From Shouchella patagoniensis (GTDB taxonomy: Bacteria > Bacillota > Bacilli > Bacillales > Bacillaceae_D): a DNA stretch of 64,000 nt. The translations under genes were made by a program, and so were the position numbers. Under the pieces are notes generated by a model. That model was not told the DNA's origin, ran no database searches, and saw only the letters and a list, made by a program, of their open reading frames with translations. Each line of letters begins with the position of its first letter. Position 1 is the first letter of the stretch. The stretch lies in assembly GCF_002019705.1 (NCBI RefSeq), contig NZ_KV917377.1, positions 2,540,565-2,604,564 on the forward strand. Direction: 5' to 3'. Of this stretch, positions 1-8,066 are shown piece after piece.

Positions 1-208
1 GATGAGCTGATACTTGCTATGGAAAAGAGATTTTGTTCGTCTGCTCCAACATAAGCCCATCTCATCAACTCCACTATTACAGATTCTATTAATCTTAGTG
101 TAGATTACGATGGGACCGTTGTCAACGTCACTGTAACTCCCTTAAAAACCGGACTCGTATTTTTTTCAAGAAAAAGATTGTCAACAGTTGTAAGAAGCTG
201 TTTTTCAT

Positions 209-1735
209 TTATTGTTTTGTTTGAAATTCATGCTCCGCAAGCGTATTAGCGATAGCATCTTCAACCGCCCGAATATTCCTACCTTCTCCAAGATAATTAT
301 TAATCATAATAGAAAAGATCAAGTCCGTTCCATCTTTCGCTTTTACATACCCAGAAAGGCTTGAAACACCTGAAATTGAGCCAGTTTTCGCGGTTACATT
401 TCCTTTCGTGAACTCGCCAGTCAGTCGATTCCGGAGTGTACCTCCAATAAGACGATCTGTCTCGCCAGCAATCGGTAGCGAGTGTTTAAAGACTGAAAAC
501 CAGCTTGCTTCTTGAACTTCAAACAGCATCTGCGTTATATCGTTAGCTGGAATGACTGTTTTATGGGACATGCCAGATCCATCACGAAATTGGACTGTAT
601 CTGCCCTGACTCCAAAATCCCTTACACTCTTTTCAATTACTTCAAGTCCTTTTTCCCAGCTCCCTTCTTCGAAAAGGACTTTCCCCATTTCTTTTGTTAA
701 AACCTCCCCATGACCATTATTGCTTAACTTCATAAACGGTATTAGTAACTCTTCAAGTGGCATCGATTCTTTAAACGCAACAACTTGAGCATCCTTTGGT
801 GCAGGTTCACTCTTCACTTTAAACTTGCCAATAAATTCTACTCCCTCTTCTCCTAATGTCTGTTTAAAGACATCTATGACGTAACCAGTTGGTTCCCATA
901 CAGACGACCACGAACGCGTAAGTGTCCCACCTAGAGGCATTTTTCCTTCGACCATGATCTTATTATTGCCATGTTGACGTTCAATTGAAATCTTCTTTTC
1001 TTCACCCGCTGCTACCATCGTTGTGTTGTTTTCAATTACTACATACTCTGTTTCCGGACGCATAGACACGCTTGCCTTTTCACCCGTCTTATCTGTTGGG
1101 GTTACTTCTACAATAATCGTTCCCGCATCATAATCATTGTCAGGAGAAAGTGTTAAAGCGGAAACTTGAGCCCCGGTGTAAAAAGGTTCATCGGACCAAT
1201 TCAAGTCTTGTGAAAGACGCTCATCATCATACCATGTATCATCACCAATCAAATCACCTTTAAATTTAGTAATCCCTTGCTCTTTTAACTCTTTAGCGAA
1301 TTGTTGTAGGTCTTCTCGTAATAAAGTCGGGTCTCCTTTCCCCTTTAAATAAAGGTTACCATGTAATACGTCCCCTTTCTTTTTCCCATCTGTTAGCACC
1401 TCTGTTCGAAACCGATAATCTTCACCTAACGTTTCCAAGGCAGCGACAGCTGTAAAAAGTTTCATATTCGATGCCGGGTGAAGTCGGATGTCCCCATCCT
1501 GCGAGAAAAGAACCTCACCCGTATCCCCATGTCTGATACTAACCCCAGTCACCGTTCCGTCCAAATATTCATTGTCGAGTACTTCTTTCAGTTTTTCTTC
1601 CAACGATGTTCCTGCTTCTATATGTTCTTCGTTTGCCTTTGCCCATAGCCATTCCCCTTGTACAAACAAAAAGGAAGCAATGAGTATTACGACAAGAGAC
1701 AGCAAGCCAACTAAGTTGCAAGTCTTCTTATTCAC
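209..1735 (-). CDS. dacC: D-alanyl-D-alanine carboxypeptidase/endopeptidase (peptidase S13, PBP4/DacC type)
   Basis: Low-molecular-mass class C penicillin-binding protein that trims or cleaves peptidoglycan cross-links outside the membrane. The three serine-acyltransferase motifs are visible: SNMK (SxxK) in the first quarter, SNN (SxN) past the middle and KTGS near the C-terminus, separated by the long insert typical of S13. An N-terminal hydrophobic segment acts as signal or anchor. I place the start at the GTG at 1735: a GGGGGTG Shine-Dalgarno lies just upstream, the protein then begins VNKKTC and runs 508 residues, close to B. subtilis DacC. A longer reading from 1825 adds 30 residues with no signal-like character. 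It is a single gene with no operon partner. Family assignment is firm; the exact paralogue name is inferred. Confidence 0.9.
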   Translation of the reverse strand: MNKKTCNLVGLLSLVVILIASFLFVQGEWLWAKANEEHIEAGTSLEEKLKEVLDNEYLDGTVTGVSIRHGDTGEVLFSQDGDIRLHPASNMKLFTAVAALETLGEDYRFRTEVLTDGKKKGDVLHGNLYLKGKGDPTLLREDLQQFAKELKEQGITKFKGDLIGDDTWYDDERLSQDLNWSDEPFYTGAQVSALTLSPDNDYDAGTIIVEVTPTDKTGEKASVSMRPETEYVVIENNTTMVAAGEEKKISIERQHGNNKIMVEGKMPLGGTLTRSWSSVWEPTGYVIDVFKQTLGEEGVEFIGKFKVKSEPAPKDAQVVAFKESMPLEELLIPFMKLSNNGHGEVLTKEMGKVLFEEGSWEKGLEVIEKSVRDFGVRADTVQFRDGSGMSHKTVIPANDITQMLFEVQEASWFSVFKHSLPIAGETDRLIGGTLRNRLTGEFTKGNVTAKTGSISGVSSLSGYVKAKDGTDLIFSIMINNYLGEGRNIRAVEDAIANTLAEHEFQTKQ

Positions 1736-1920
1736 GTTCCACACCCCCAATGTATAGTTGAATCGCAATAAAGGAGATTCAAAAGTCAAGTGGACGATTA
1801 TTTCAGATAGCGATTCTCGCCTCACACATGTAGTGACAAATCGAATCGTCAGTCAACATATACGTGATGAATTGCCACGATCCCTTTCATAAACTATGTA
1901 CGCATTCATTAATAAATCAC

Positions 1921-1960
1921 AAAAAAATCCCGTACAACGGAAGCCGAAGTACAGGATTTT
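1921..1960 (-). terminator. glnA terminator
   Basis: Inverted repeat with an 11-12 bp stem (AAATCCTGTAC / GTACGGGATTT on the minus strand, one mismatch) followed by a run of seven T on the minus strand, about 50 bases after the glutamine synthetase stop. Confidence 0.8.
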
Positions 1961-2009
1961 CGCTTATAACTTGCTTCTCTCAAAGGAGCAATGCCTTTAT
2001 TGAACAAAT

Positions 2010-3368
2010 TTAAAACTTGCTTTGATACGCATTAAGTTCCCAAGCGTGTACACTCGTACGGAAATCATCCCACTCTCCACGCTTTAATTCGATGTATTCT
2101 TCAAATGCATGATCGCCAAATGTTTTACGCCCAATTTTACCTGTTTCAAAACGGTTAATCGCATTTTCAAGGCTTGTTGGTAGGTTTTCAATCCCACGTT
2201 CCTTAATTTCAGCAGCTGTCATGTTAAAGATATCTGCATCAACTGAAGCAGGGCATTCCACTTCGTTATCAATGCCATCCATCCCTGCAGAAGCAATAAT
2301 TGCAAACGCTAAATATGGATTAGCTGATGGATCTGGGCAACGAATTTCTACACGTGTTCCCGCTCCGCGAGTTGCCGGAATACGAACAAGCGCAGAACGG
2401 TTTGAGGCAGACCAAGCGATATAACAAGGCGCTTCATAACCAGGCACAAGACGTTTATAGGAGTTAACCAGTGGATTCGTTACGGCAACAAAGTCTTTAA
2501 CGTTATCAAGTAAACCAGCAATAAAGTGGTATGCCGTTTTTGATAAAGCGATTTTATCATCTTCGTTATAAAAGCTATTTTCTTGCTTTTCAATATCAAA
2601 TAGCGACATGTTTACGTGCATCCCACTTCCATTTTCTCCACCAAGTGGTTTTGGCATAAATGTTGCGTGTAAACCAAATTGCTTTGCGACTGTTTTTACA
2701 ACCCATTTATACGTCGTTGATGCATCTGCTGCACCTAATGCATCTGAGTATTTAAAATTAATCTCATGTTGACCGATTGCTACTTCGTGATGAGACGCTT
2801 CGATTGTGAAGCCCATCATCCGTAACGCTTTATATATCGCTAAACGGACTTTTTCACCATCGTCTTTTGGAGATGGCTCAAAATAACCACCAACATCTTG
2901 TGTACGCAACGTCGGTTGTCCGAATTCATCTGTATCAAACAAAAAGAACTCAAGTTCAGGCCCTACACTGATGGAAAAACCTTTATCAGCTGCACGCTTC
3001 ACTGTTTTTTTCAAAACATTACGAGGATCCCCATCAAAGTCAGAGCCATCTGGCTTTTTTACGCTGCACAAAAACCGGGCTTCAGAATACCCTTCTTCTT
3101 CTGTCCACGGAAGAACAGCAAATGTTGATAGGTCAGGATTCAAATAAAGATCAGACTGATTAATTGGTGTAAAGCCAGTGATCGAAGAACCATCAAACAT
3201 CGTTTGACCATTCACCGCTTGGTCCAATTGTTCTGCCGTGATTGTTACATGCTTCAGCATCCCTTCAATGTCTACGAATTGCATATGCAATAATTCAACA
3301 TTTTTCTTCTCAATTGTTTCGCGAATTGTCTCTACTATGCTCTCGCGTGTTGGCGCTTGTGTCGTCAT
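2010..3368 (-). CDS. glnA: Glutamine synthetase, type I (GSI-alpha-like paralogue)
   Basis: Makes glutamine from glutamate, ammonia and ATP in the cytoplasm. Recognisable blocks are MFDGSS, the GPELEFFLF metal/ATP segment, NGSGMHVN, the flap NPLVNSYKRLVPGYEAP and RVEIRCPDPSANPYLA. The ATG at 3368 is chosen because GGGGAG precedes it by 8 bases, giving 452 residues; an in-frame upstream start at 3407 lacks such a site. Unlike the B. subtilis glnRA operon, no glnR lies upstream. The residue aligned with B. subtilis Arg62 (recalled from the family), which takes part in feedback inhibition by glutamine, is Pro68 here (VRIEE replaced by TPINQ). This suggests a paralogue with altered feedback. A perfect GlnR/TnrA site lies about 91 bases upstream. 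Confidence 0.95.
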   Translation of the reverse strand: MTTQAPTRESIVETIRETIEKKNVELLHMQFVDIEGMLKHVTITAEQLDQAVNGQTMFDGSSITGFTPINQSDLYLNPDLSTFAVLPWTEEEGYSEARFLCSVKKPDGSDFDGDPRNVLKKTVKRAADKGFSISVGPELEFFLFDTDEFGQPTLRTQDVGGYFEPSPKDDGEKVRLAIYKALRMMGFTIEASHHEVAIGQHEINFKYSDALGAADASTTYKWVVKTVAKQFGLHATFMPKPLGGENGSGMHVNMSLFDIEKQENSFYNEDDKIALSKTAYHFIAGLLDNVKDFVAVTNPLVNSYKRLVPGYEAPCYIAWSASNRSALVRIPATRGAGTRVEIRCPDPSANPYLAFAIIASAGMDGIDNEVECPASVDADIFNMTAAEIKERGIENLPTSLENAINRFETGKIGRKTFGDHAFEEYIELKRGEWDDFRTSVHAWELNAYQSKF

Positions 3369-3423
3369 CTCGAACACTCCCCTAATGTTAAGATGAATGG
3401 AATTCATCTATTTTCTTGTTACT

Positions 3424-3452
3424 ACTCTATGATGATTAACGACAATCTGCAA
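3424..3452 (-). promoter_or_regulatory. Predicted sigma-A promoter of glnA
   Basis: On the minus strand TTGCAG (3447-3452) and TAGAGT (3424-3429) are separated by exactly 17 bases. The hexamers match consensus at 3 and 4 of 6 positions, a weak promoter of the kind that needs an activator. Transcription would start near 3417. Confidence 0.45.
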
Positions 3453-3458
3453 TTGTTT

Positions 3459-3475
3459 TGTCAGATAATCTAACA
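3459..3475. promoter_or_regulatory. GlnR/TnrA operator
   Basis: TGTCAGATAATCTAACA on the plus strand matches the nitrogen-control consensus TGTNA-N7-TNACA at every fixed position. Its centre is about 50 bases upstream of the predicted glnA start point. That is where TnrA sites sit in TnrA-activated B. subtilis promoters (known for the family), so activation under nitrogen limitation is more likely than simple GlnR repression. Confidence 0.8.
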
Positions 3476-3553
3476 AGATAATATTCAGATAAAAGGGTCT
3501 ATTATAGAGAGCATTTGCCTTCACGCCGCTTACTGACGCACGTTGAACAACTG

Positions 3554-3586
3554 AAAAAAAGACCGAGGAATTTCAACTCCTCGATC
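3554..3586 (-). terminator. Terminator of the DUF4064 gene
   Basis: Minus-strand hairpin GATCGAGGA / TCCTCGGTC with an 8-base loop, followed by seven T. Confidence 0.8.
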
Positions 3587-3615
3587 CTTCTTATTAAACA
3601 ATCTTATGCGCTGCA

Positions 3616-4092
3616 TTAGATCGTTTCTACTGATTTCGGCTTTCGAGCAAGCGCCATTATACCTGCGATAATGTAAAGCAGCATCGGTAATAATGGAACT
3701 ATTAAAGTCAATGTCACAAATGTCAAAACACCATAGACAATGGTACTTCCTAAAAACAAGATACTTGCTACAATCGGCTTCTTCTTCACAACAATAACAG
3801 CGGCAAGACCAGCTCCAGCAGTAAGAAAAGCGACAATTGAATATAACGTAAAGTTCATGTTACTAATAAATTCACTTATATATTCTGCATCTGCATCTGC
3901 TATTGGTTCAATGTCCTCAGCACCTTCTTCTTCAAATAACATGCTCTCAGGATCGGTCAATTCCATTAGAAAATCCTCAATGATACCTTGGCCACTTGCA
4001 ACTGAAACCAATCCGAATATAAGTCCACCAATCACAAACATGACTAGACCAATGATTCCTAACACCCGTTCTCCAGTACGTTTTATCTCCAT
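3616..4092 (-). CDS. DUF4064-type membrane protein
   Basis: A 158-residue protein with an N-terminal membrane helix (about 10-32), an acidic extracellular or loop stretch (about 45-70, rich in Glu and Asp), then three further hydrophobic helices to the C-terminus. The opening KRTGERVLGIIG and overall pattern fit the DUF4064 family common in Bacillus; no enzymatic motif is visible and the function is unknown. It has its own terminator and stands alone between glnA and cshA. Confidence 0.7.
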   Translation of the reverse strand: MEIKRTGERVLGIIGLVMFVIGGLIFGLVSVASGQGIIEDFLMELTDPESMLFEEEGAEDIEPIADADAEYISEFISNMNFTLYSIVAFLTAGAGLAAVIVVKKKPIVASILFLGSTIVYGVLTFVTLTLIVPLLPMLLYIIAGIMALARKPKSVETI

Positions 4093-4181
4093 TTATCATT
4101 CTCCTTTCCCAATCTTTTATGTATACGAGTTATCGTTTAAAAAAGCTTCAAAAGAATCGTACCATGATATTCTATTTTTTA

Positions 4182-4218
4182 ACAGAAAAGAACTTGAAAG
4201 CTACTGCTTTCAAGTTCT
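4182..4218 (-). terminator. cshA terminator
   Basis: Perfect 12-bp inverted repeat AGAACTTGAAAG / CTTTCAAGTTCT with a 6-base loop, then TTTCTGTT on the minus strand, immediately after the cshA stop. Confidence 0.8.
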
Positions 4219-4224
4219 CTTTCA

Positions 4225-5733
4225 TTAAGATGGACGTTTTGAACCGCTATTGCTGCGGTTTGAATTTGCCCATTTACGGTTTTGTCCGCCACCACTACGA
4301 CGGTCATCACGACCACCGCTACGTTTATTCCCACCATAAGGGCGACGATCGCCTTGAGGACGACGTCCATCACGGCTTCCGCCTCCGCCTCCGCCATGGC
4401 GTTTTTTCGAACGGAGTGGCGCTTCGCTTGTTAGCTTCACTGGCGTTTGATCTGGCTCTTTTGTGAGCAATTTCAATGCTGCAGATAAAGCAGTAACTGC
4501 ATCTGTTTCTTGAAGAAGTTCTTTCGCTGCTACGCGATAGTTGTCTTGTGCACCTTCAGCTGCAAGTTCACGAAGTTCTTTTAACGCAGCAAGCTTTTGT
4601 CCTTCAAGCGCTTCTTCAAATGAAGGTTTTTGACGCTGAGTCATGCGTTTTTTCGACACACGCTCAATTGCCTTCACATGATCACGCTCTGGTTTGGTTG
4701 CTAGTGTAATGGCAATCCCAGAACGACCCGCACGACCTGTACGACCGATGCGGTGTACATAGCTTTCAGGATCTTGTGGTAGGTCAAAGTTAAATACGTG
4801 CGTTACTCCACTAATATCTAAACCACGCGCAGCTACATCAGTTGCAACTAACACATCAATTAAACCTTCTTTAAATTTGCGAAGAACACTGTTACGTTTC
4901 GCTTGATTTAAGTCTCCGTGTAATCCTTCAGCACGGTAGCCACGTTTAATCAACGCTTCTGACAATTCATCAACACGACGCTTTGTACGACCAAAGACGA
5001 TTGAAAGATCTGGTGTTTCTAAGTCAATTAAGCGACATAAAACATCAAACTTCTCACGCTCATGCACTTCGATATACTGTTGTGCAATGTTTTCCATTGT
5101 TACTTCTTTCGCTTTTACGGAAATGCGCGTTGGGTCTTTCATAAACTTGCTTGCAAGAGACTCCATGCGACGAGGCATTGTAGCTGAGAAAAGAAGCGTT
5201 TGACGCGTCTCTTCAGGCGTTTCAGCCAAGATAGTCTCAATGTCTTCAATAAAGCCCATGTTTAACATTTCATCCGCTTCATCAAGGACAACCGTTTCAA
5301 CTGTTTCTAAACGGATTGTTTTGCGACGCATATGATCCATAAGACGACCTGGTGTAGCGACGATGATGTGTGGACGTGCTTTTAAAGCTCGAATTTGTTT
5401 ACCGAAGTCTTCTCCACCGTAAACAACCGTTGTACGAACACCTTTCGAGCGACCAAACTCTCTAAGTGCTTGCTCAACTTGATTAGCAAGCTCACGTGTT
5501 GGTGCAAGAACGAGTCCTTGAACGACTGGATTATCGGCGTTGATACGGTCAACTAAAGGAATACCAAAAGCTCCCGTTTTACCTGTTCCTGTTTGTGCTT
5601 GACCAATGACATCCTTGCCATTAAGTACAAGCTGAATTGTTTCTTCTTGAATTGGTGTGGCTTCTGTGAAGCCCATTTTCGTTAAAGCTTGAACGACTAA
5701 TGAGTCCAAACCAAATTGTTCAAAATTTGCCAA
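4225..5733 (-). CDS. cshA: DEAD-box ATP-dependent RNA helicase CshA
   Basis: RNA helicase of the CshA family, which in Firmicutes works in the RNA degradosome and in cold-adapted ribosome assembly. The order of motifs is complete: Q-motif [17 protein letters not shown] (I), PTRELA (Ia), TPGR, DEAD (II), SAT (III), and [11 protein letters not shown] (VI) in the second RecA domain. After about residue 380 comes the CshA C-terminal region and then a basic, Gly-rich tail (roughly 440-502) with GGGGGG and many Arg, typical of RNA-contacting tails. The length of 502 is close to B. subtilis CshA. It is monocistronic, with a long inverted repeat in its leader region. Confidence 0.95.
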   Translation of the reverse strand: MANFEQFGLDSLVVQALTKMGFTEATPIQEETIQLVLNGKDVIGQAQTGTGKTGAFGIPLVDRINADNPVVQGLVLAPTRELANQVEQALREFGRSKGVRTTVVYGGEDFGKQIRALKARPHIIVATPGRLMDHMRRKTIRLETVETVVLDEADEMLNMGFIEDIETILAETPEETRQTLLFSATMPRRMESLASKFMKDPTRISVKAKEVTMENIAQQYIEVHEREKFDVLCRLIDLETPDLSIVFGRTKRRVDELSEALIKRGYRAEGLHGDLNQAKRNSVLRKFKEGLIDVLVATDVAARGLDISGVTHVFNFDLPQDPESYVHRIGRTGRAGRSGIAITLATKPERDHVKAIERVSKKRMTQRQKPSFEEALEGQKLAALKELRELAAEGAQDNYRVAAKELLQETDAVTALSAALKLLTKEPDQTPVKLTSEAPLRSKKRHGGGGGGSRDGRRPQGDRRPYGGNKRSGGRDDRRSGGGQNRKWANSNRSNSGSKRPS

Positions 5734-5783
5734 GTGATAAAAACTCCCTATTTATTAGATTGAAACGCCTCTCGCGCAGGGAA

Positions 5784-5843
5784 AAGGCTGCCTGGATGTA
5801 AAAAGCCAGTCGCACGGCTCGCTTTTAACATCGAGACAGCCTT
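5784..5843 (-). other. Long imperfect hairpin between dam and cshA
   Basis: Arms at 5784-5806 and 5821-5843 (23 bases each) pair with only three mismatches, and the 14-base loop can add AGCC/GGCT pairing. On the minus strand it is followed by TTTTCCC. It could end the dam transcript, 94 bases downstream of that stop, or be a 5' stem-loop of the cshA mRNA. The stem is much longer than the other terminators in this window. Confidence 0.6.
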
Positions 5844-5936
5844 ATATCTGATGAATACTTACAAAAACGACGTACTCGATCCGTACGTTCGCACAAAAGG
5901 CGCTCCGTTGTTCTCAAAGAATAATCATATCATAAA

Positions 5937-6800
5937 TTACTTTGCTGCGCAAGAAACTTTTAATTGTTTCTCTTGCCACAATCTGTCATTCATAATGAGT
6001 AGCTCACCGCTGCCCTTACGCTTATTCGTGTCCCTATTTACAAGCCTTGTCACTTCTACTGGTCGAATATGGAAATCGCTATATAGTTCTCGAATTGCTG
6101 GTGTATCTGAATTGCTTAAGATGACATAACACCCTCTGTCATTTAACTGTGAAAACGTCCGTTTTAAGCGAATTTGATCATATAAAGTAAACCGCGTGGC
6201 ATACGCCGTAAAATTCCGTTCGGATCCAAAATAATACGGGGGATCAAAGTAAACGAAATCACCCTCTTTCGCTCGATCCGCTGTTGATACAAAATCACTT
6301 GTCATTAATGAAATAGATGCTCCATTTAAAAATTCGCTTGCTTTACAAACGACTTTCTCATTGATGATATTCACTTGTTTATAATGACCAAAAGGGACAT
6401 TAACTTGTCCTCTTTTGTTAACTCTATATATCCCACCGTAACCCGTCTTATTTAAAAATAAAAAACGCGAGGCTTTTTCTACATTAGACATACGATCATA
6501 TAATGGCAAACGATCCAAATCTCGAACAGCATAGTAATAAGCTTCTTGGTTTTGGTGCATACTTAAGTGCTTAAGTAAGTCATCACATTCATCCCTAATG
6601 ACTTTGTACGTTAACATTAGTGTCTCATTAATATCGCCTATTATCCCCTTTTCTGGGGCTAAAGAAAAAAACAAAGCACCACCTCCTGCAAAAGGCTCTA
6701 CATAACGTTCATAAGTCTTTGGGACCAGATCATGTAAGATTGGTAGAAGTTGTCGCTTCCCTCCGGCCCACTTAAATGGTGTTCTTAGTTTCTTTTCCAT
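5937..6800 (-). CDS. Dam-family DNA adenine N6-methyltransferase (GATC type)
   Basis: Transfers methyl groups to adenine in DNA, presumably at GATC. The SAM-binding FAGGG lies at residues 37-41, preceded by the family hallmark PFKWAGGKRQ (8-17), and the catalytic DPPY is at 186-189. This is the alpha-class order of DpnM and E. coli Dam. The length of 287 is normal and GGAGG precedes the ATG. No restriction endonuclease, specificity subunit or phage gene lies next to it: the neighbours are cshA and a disulfide-bond pair. It therefore looks like a solitary methylase, perhaps regulatory or a relic of a DpnII-type system. GATC specificity is inferred from the family. Confidence 0.9.
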   Translation of the reverse strand: MEKKLRTPFKWAGGKRQLLPILHDLVPKTYERYVEPFAGGGALFFSLAPEKGIIGDINETLMLTYKVIRDECDDLLKHLSMHQNQEAYYYAVRDLDRLPLYDRMSNVEKASRFLFLNKTGYGGIYRVNKRGQVNVPFGHYKQVNIINEKVVCKASEFLNGASISLMTSDFVSTADRAKEGDFVYFDPPYYFGSERNFTAYATRFTLYDQIRLKRTFSQLNDRGCYVILSNSDTPAIRELYSDFHIRPVEVTRLVNRDTNKRKGSGELLIMNDRLWQEKQLKVSCAAK

Positions 6801-6876
6801 TTATTACCTCCATTAACTGGTTTAGATATATATTATACCCAATTAACGGTTTCTTTAGGCCTAATTCGTACGTATG

Positions 6877-6899
6877 AAAAAAACTGTGCATTAGCACAG
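6877..6899 (-). terminator. Terminator of the bdbC-thioredoxin operon
   Basis: CTGTGC / GCACAG stem with a TAAT loop and seven T on the minus strand, overlapping the end region of the thioredoxin-like gene. Confidence 0.8.
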
Positions 6900-6900
6900 C

Positions 6901-7383
6901 TTATGAATCTTCTTCTATCGGCTCATCATTTAAGAAAGCCCGAAATACTTCTGGCGGTCTATTTCCTTCAAGGCGACGAACTTCTTGCCCATCTTCATAA
7001 ACAATTAATGTCGGTGTTGATCGAATGGCATATGGAGCACCCTCATCGTTGTACTCAAGCAAATTAAACTGATCAATTGTAACATCTTCATCATCTGCAA
7101 TATCCATTAAAACAGGTGTTGCTGCTTTACAATGTTCACAAGTTGGAGAGAAAAAGTACACAACTGCATCTTCACCGTCTTGTAATTTATTTTCTAAATC
7201 ATCCGGCATAATAACGTTTTGATAATTTGGATCATCGAGTTGATCAATCGTAGCGGAATTTAAATCATCTGTATCATATTGTGTATTGTTTTCAAGCTGC
7301 TGATTCTGGTTTAAATTCTGTATGATGACAAGTACGATAAATACTGCGATAACCGCACCGCCTATAATCGCTAATTTCTTCAT
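6901..7383 (-). CDS. Membrane-anchored thioredoxin-like thiol-disulfide protein
   Basis: Extracytoplasmic thiol-disulfide exchange protein. Residues 4-23 form an N-terminal membrane anchor; after a Gln/Asn-rich linker comes a thioredoxin fold with the active site C82-E-H-C85 and the cis-proline segment RSTPTLIVYEDGQ. It starts 14 bases after bdbC and is in the same operon, so it is the probable partner whose cysteines are reoxidised by BdbC. In B. subtilis the partner is BdbD, a larger DsbA-like protein; this 160-residue protein is instead thioredoxin-sized, closer to BdbA. Whether it acts mainly as oxidase or isomerase cannot be read from the motif. Confidence 0.85.
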   Translation of the reverse strand: MKKLAIIGGAVIAVFIVLVIIQNLNQNQQLENNTQYDTDDLNSATIDQLDDPNYQNVIMPDDLENKLQDGEDAVVYFFSPTCEHCKAATPVLMDIADDEDVTIDQFNLLEYNDEGAPYAIRSTPTLIVYEDGQEVRRLEGNRPPEVFRAFLNDEPIEEDS

Positions 7384-7397
7384 TTACATATCACTCC

Positions 7398-7811
7398 CTA
7401 ACGCTTTCTAATAACATAGATACTTGTTATAAAAATAAGTAAAAAAGCTGTACCCGCTAAAAAAGGAATCGTAATGAATCCCAACCAATTAATGTATTGA
7501 CCTGAACACGAGACTAAACCACAACCAATTACATCATCCTCCGCTACTGGAAGTTTCTGAATCGCGTAATGGTAAGTGGAAATACAAAATCCTATGCCTG
7601 ACAAAACCGCCGAATAAATTGCAACACCGCGATCCTTACGGATAATCCCAATCGCAATTAAAATGACTAGAGGATACATAAATATTCGCTGATACCAGCA
7701 CAGAGCACACGGCTCAAACCCTTTAATTTCTGAAAAATAGAGGGACCCTAGCGTAGCAATTAAGGATGTGAACCATGCGAATAAAAGTCCATTCTCTGCC
7801 TTTTTATTCAT
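7398..7811 (-). CDS. bdbC: Disulfide bond formation protein BdbC (DsbB family)
   Basis: Four-helix membrane protein that passes electrons from a thiol oxidase partner to quinone. Both essential cysteine pairs are present: C35-A-L-C38 in the first extracellular loop (followed by WYQR, typical of the quinone site) and C97/C102 in the second loop (CGLVSC). Its 137 residues match the BdbC subgroup. It is the first gene of a two-gene operon with the thioredoxin-like protein downstream. Confidence 0.92.
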   Translation of the reverse strand: MNKKAENGLLFAWFTSLIATLGSLYFSEIKGFEPCALCWYQRIFMYPLVILIAIGIIRKDRGVAIYSAVLSGIGFCISTYHYAIQKLPVAEDDVIGCGLVSCSGQYINWLGFITIPFLAGTAFLLIFITSIYVIRKR

Positions 7812-8066
7812 GGAAAAGCCCCTTTCTCCATATAAATCATCTGTTTTTATTCTATACTAGCTTCCCCTAAAAGCATATGGCAAATATCCAACATTTTCTG
7901 TAACTTCATGATTCATTTTACCATCAAATTTGATCTTTTTACTAAGATTAAAGCTAGGAAGCAATCCATAAACCTTACTAGCTTATAAAATTTTTATTCC
8001 AACCGTGGTTAAAATAGGTCTTTTTGGTTAATCGTAATAACAAAATAAACCGACGGGGGCGACAGA

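Noticed and set aside
1-208. Open stretch at the left edge on the plus strand (reads INLSVDYDGTVVNVTV...)
   Set aside because: Interrupted upstream by a stop, no start with ribosome site and no recognisable family; treated as intergenic.
8010-8050. Repeated GGTTAA motifs spaced like a sigma-B promoter before yhfW
   Set aside because: The -10-like element matches GGGTAT poorly and AT-rich DNA gives such hits by chance.
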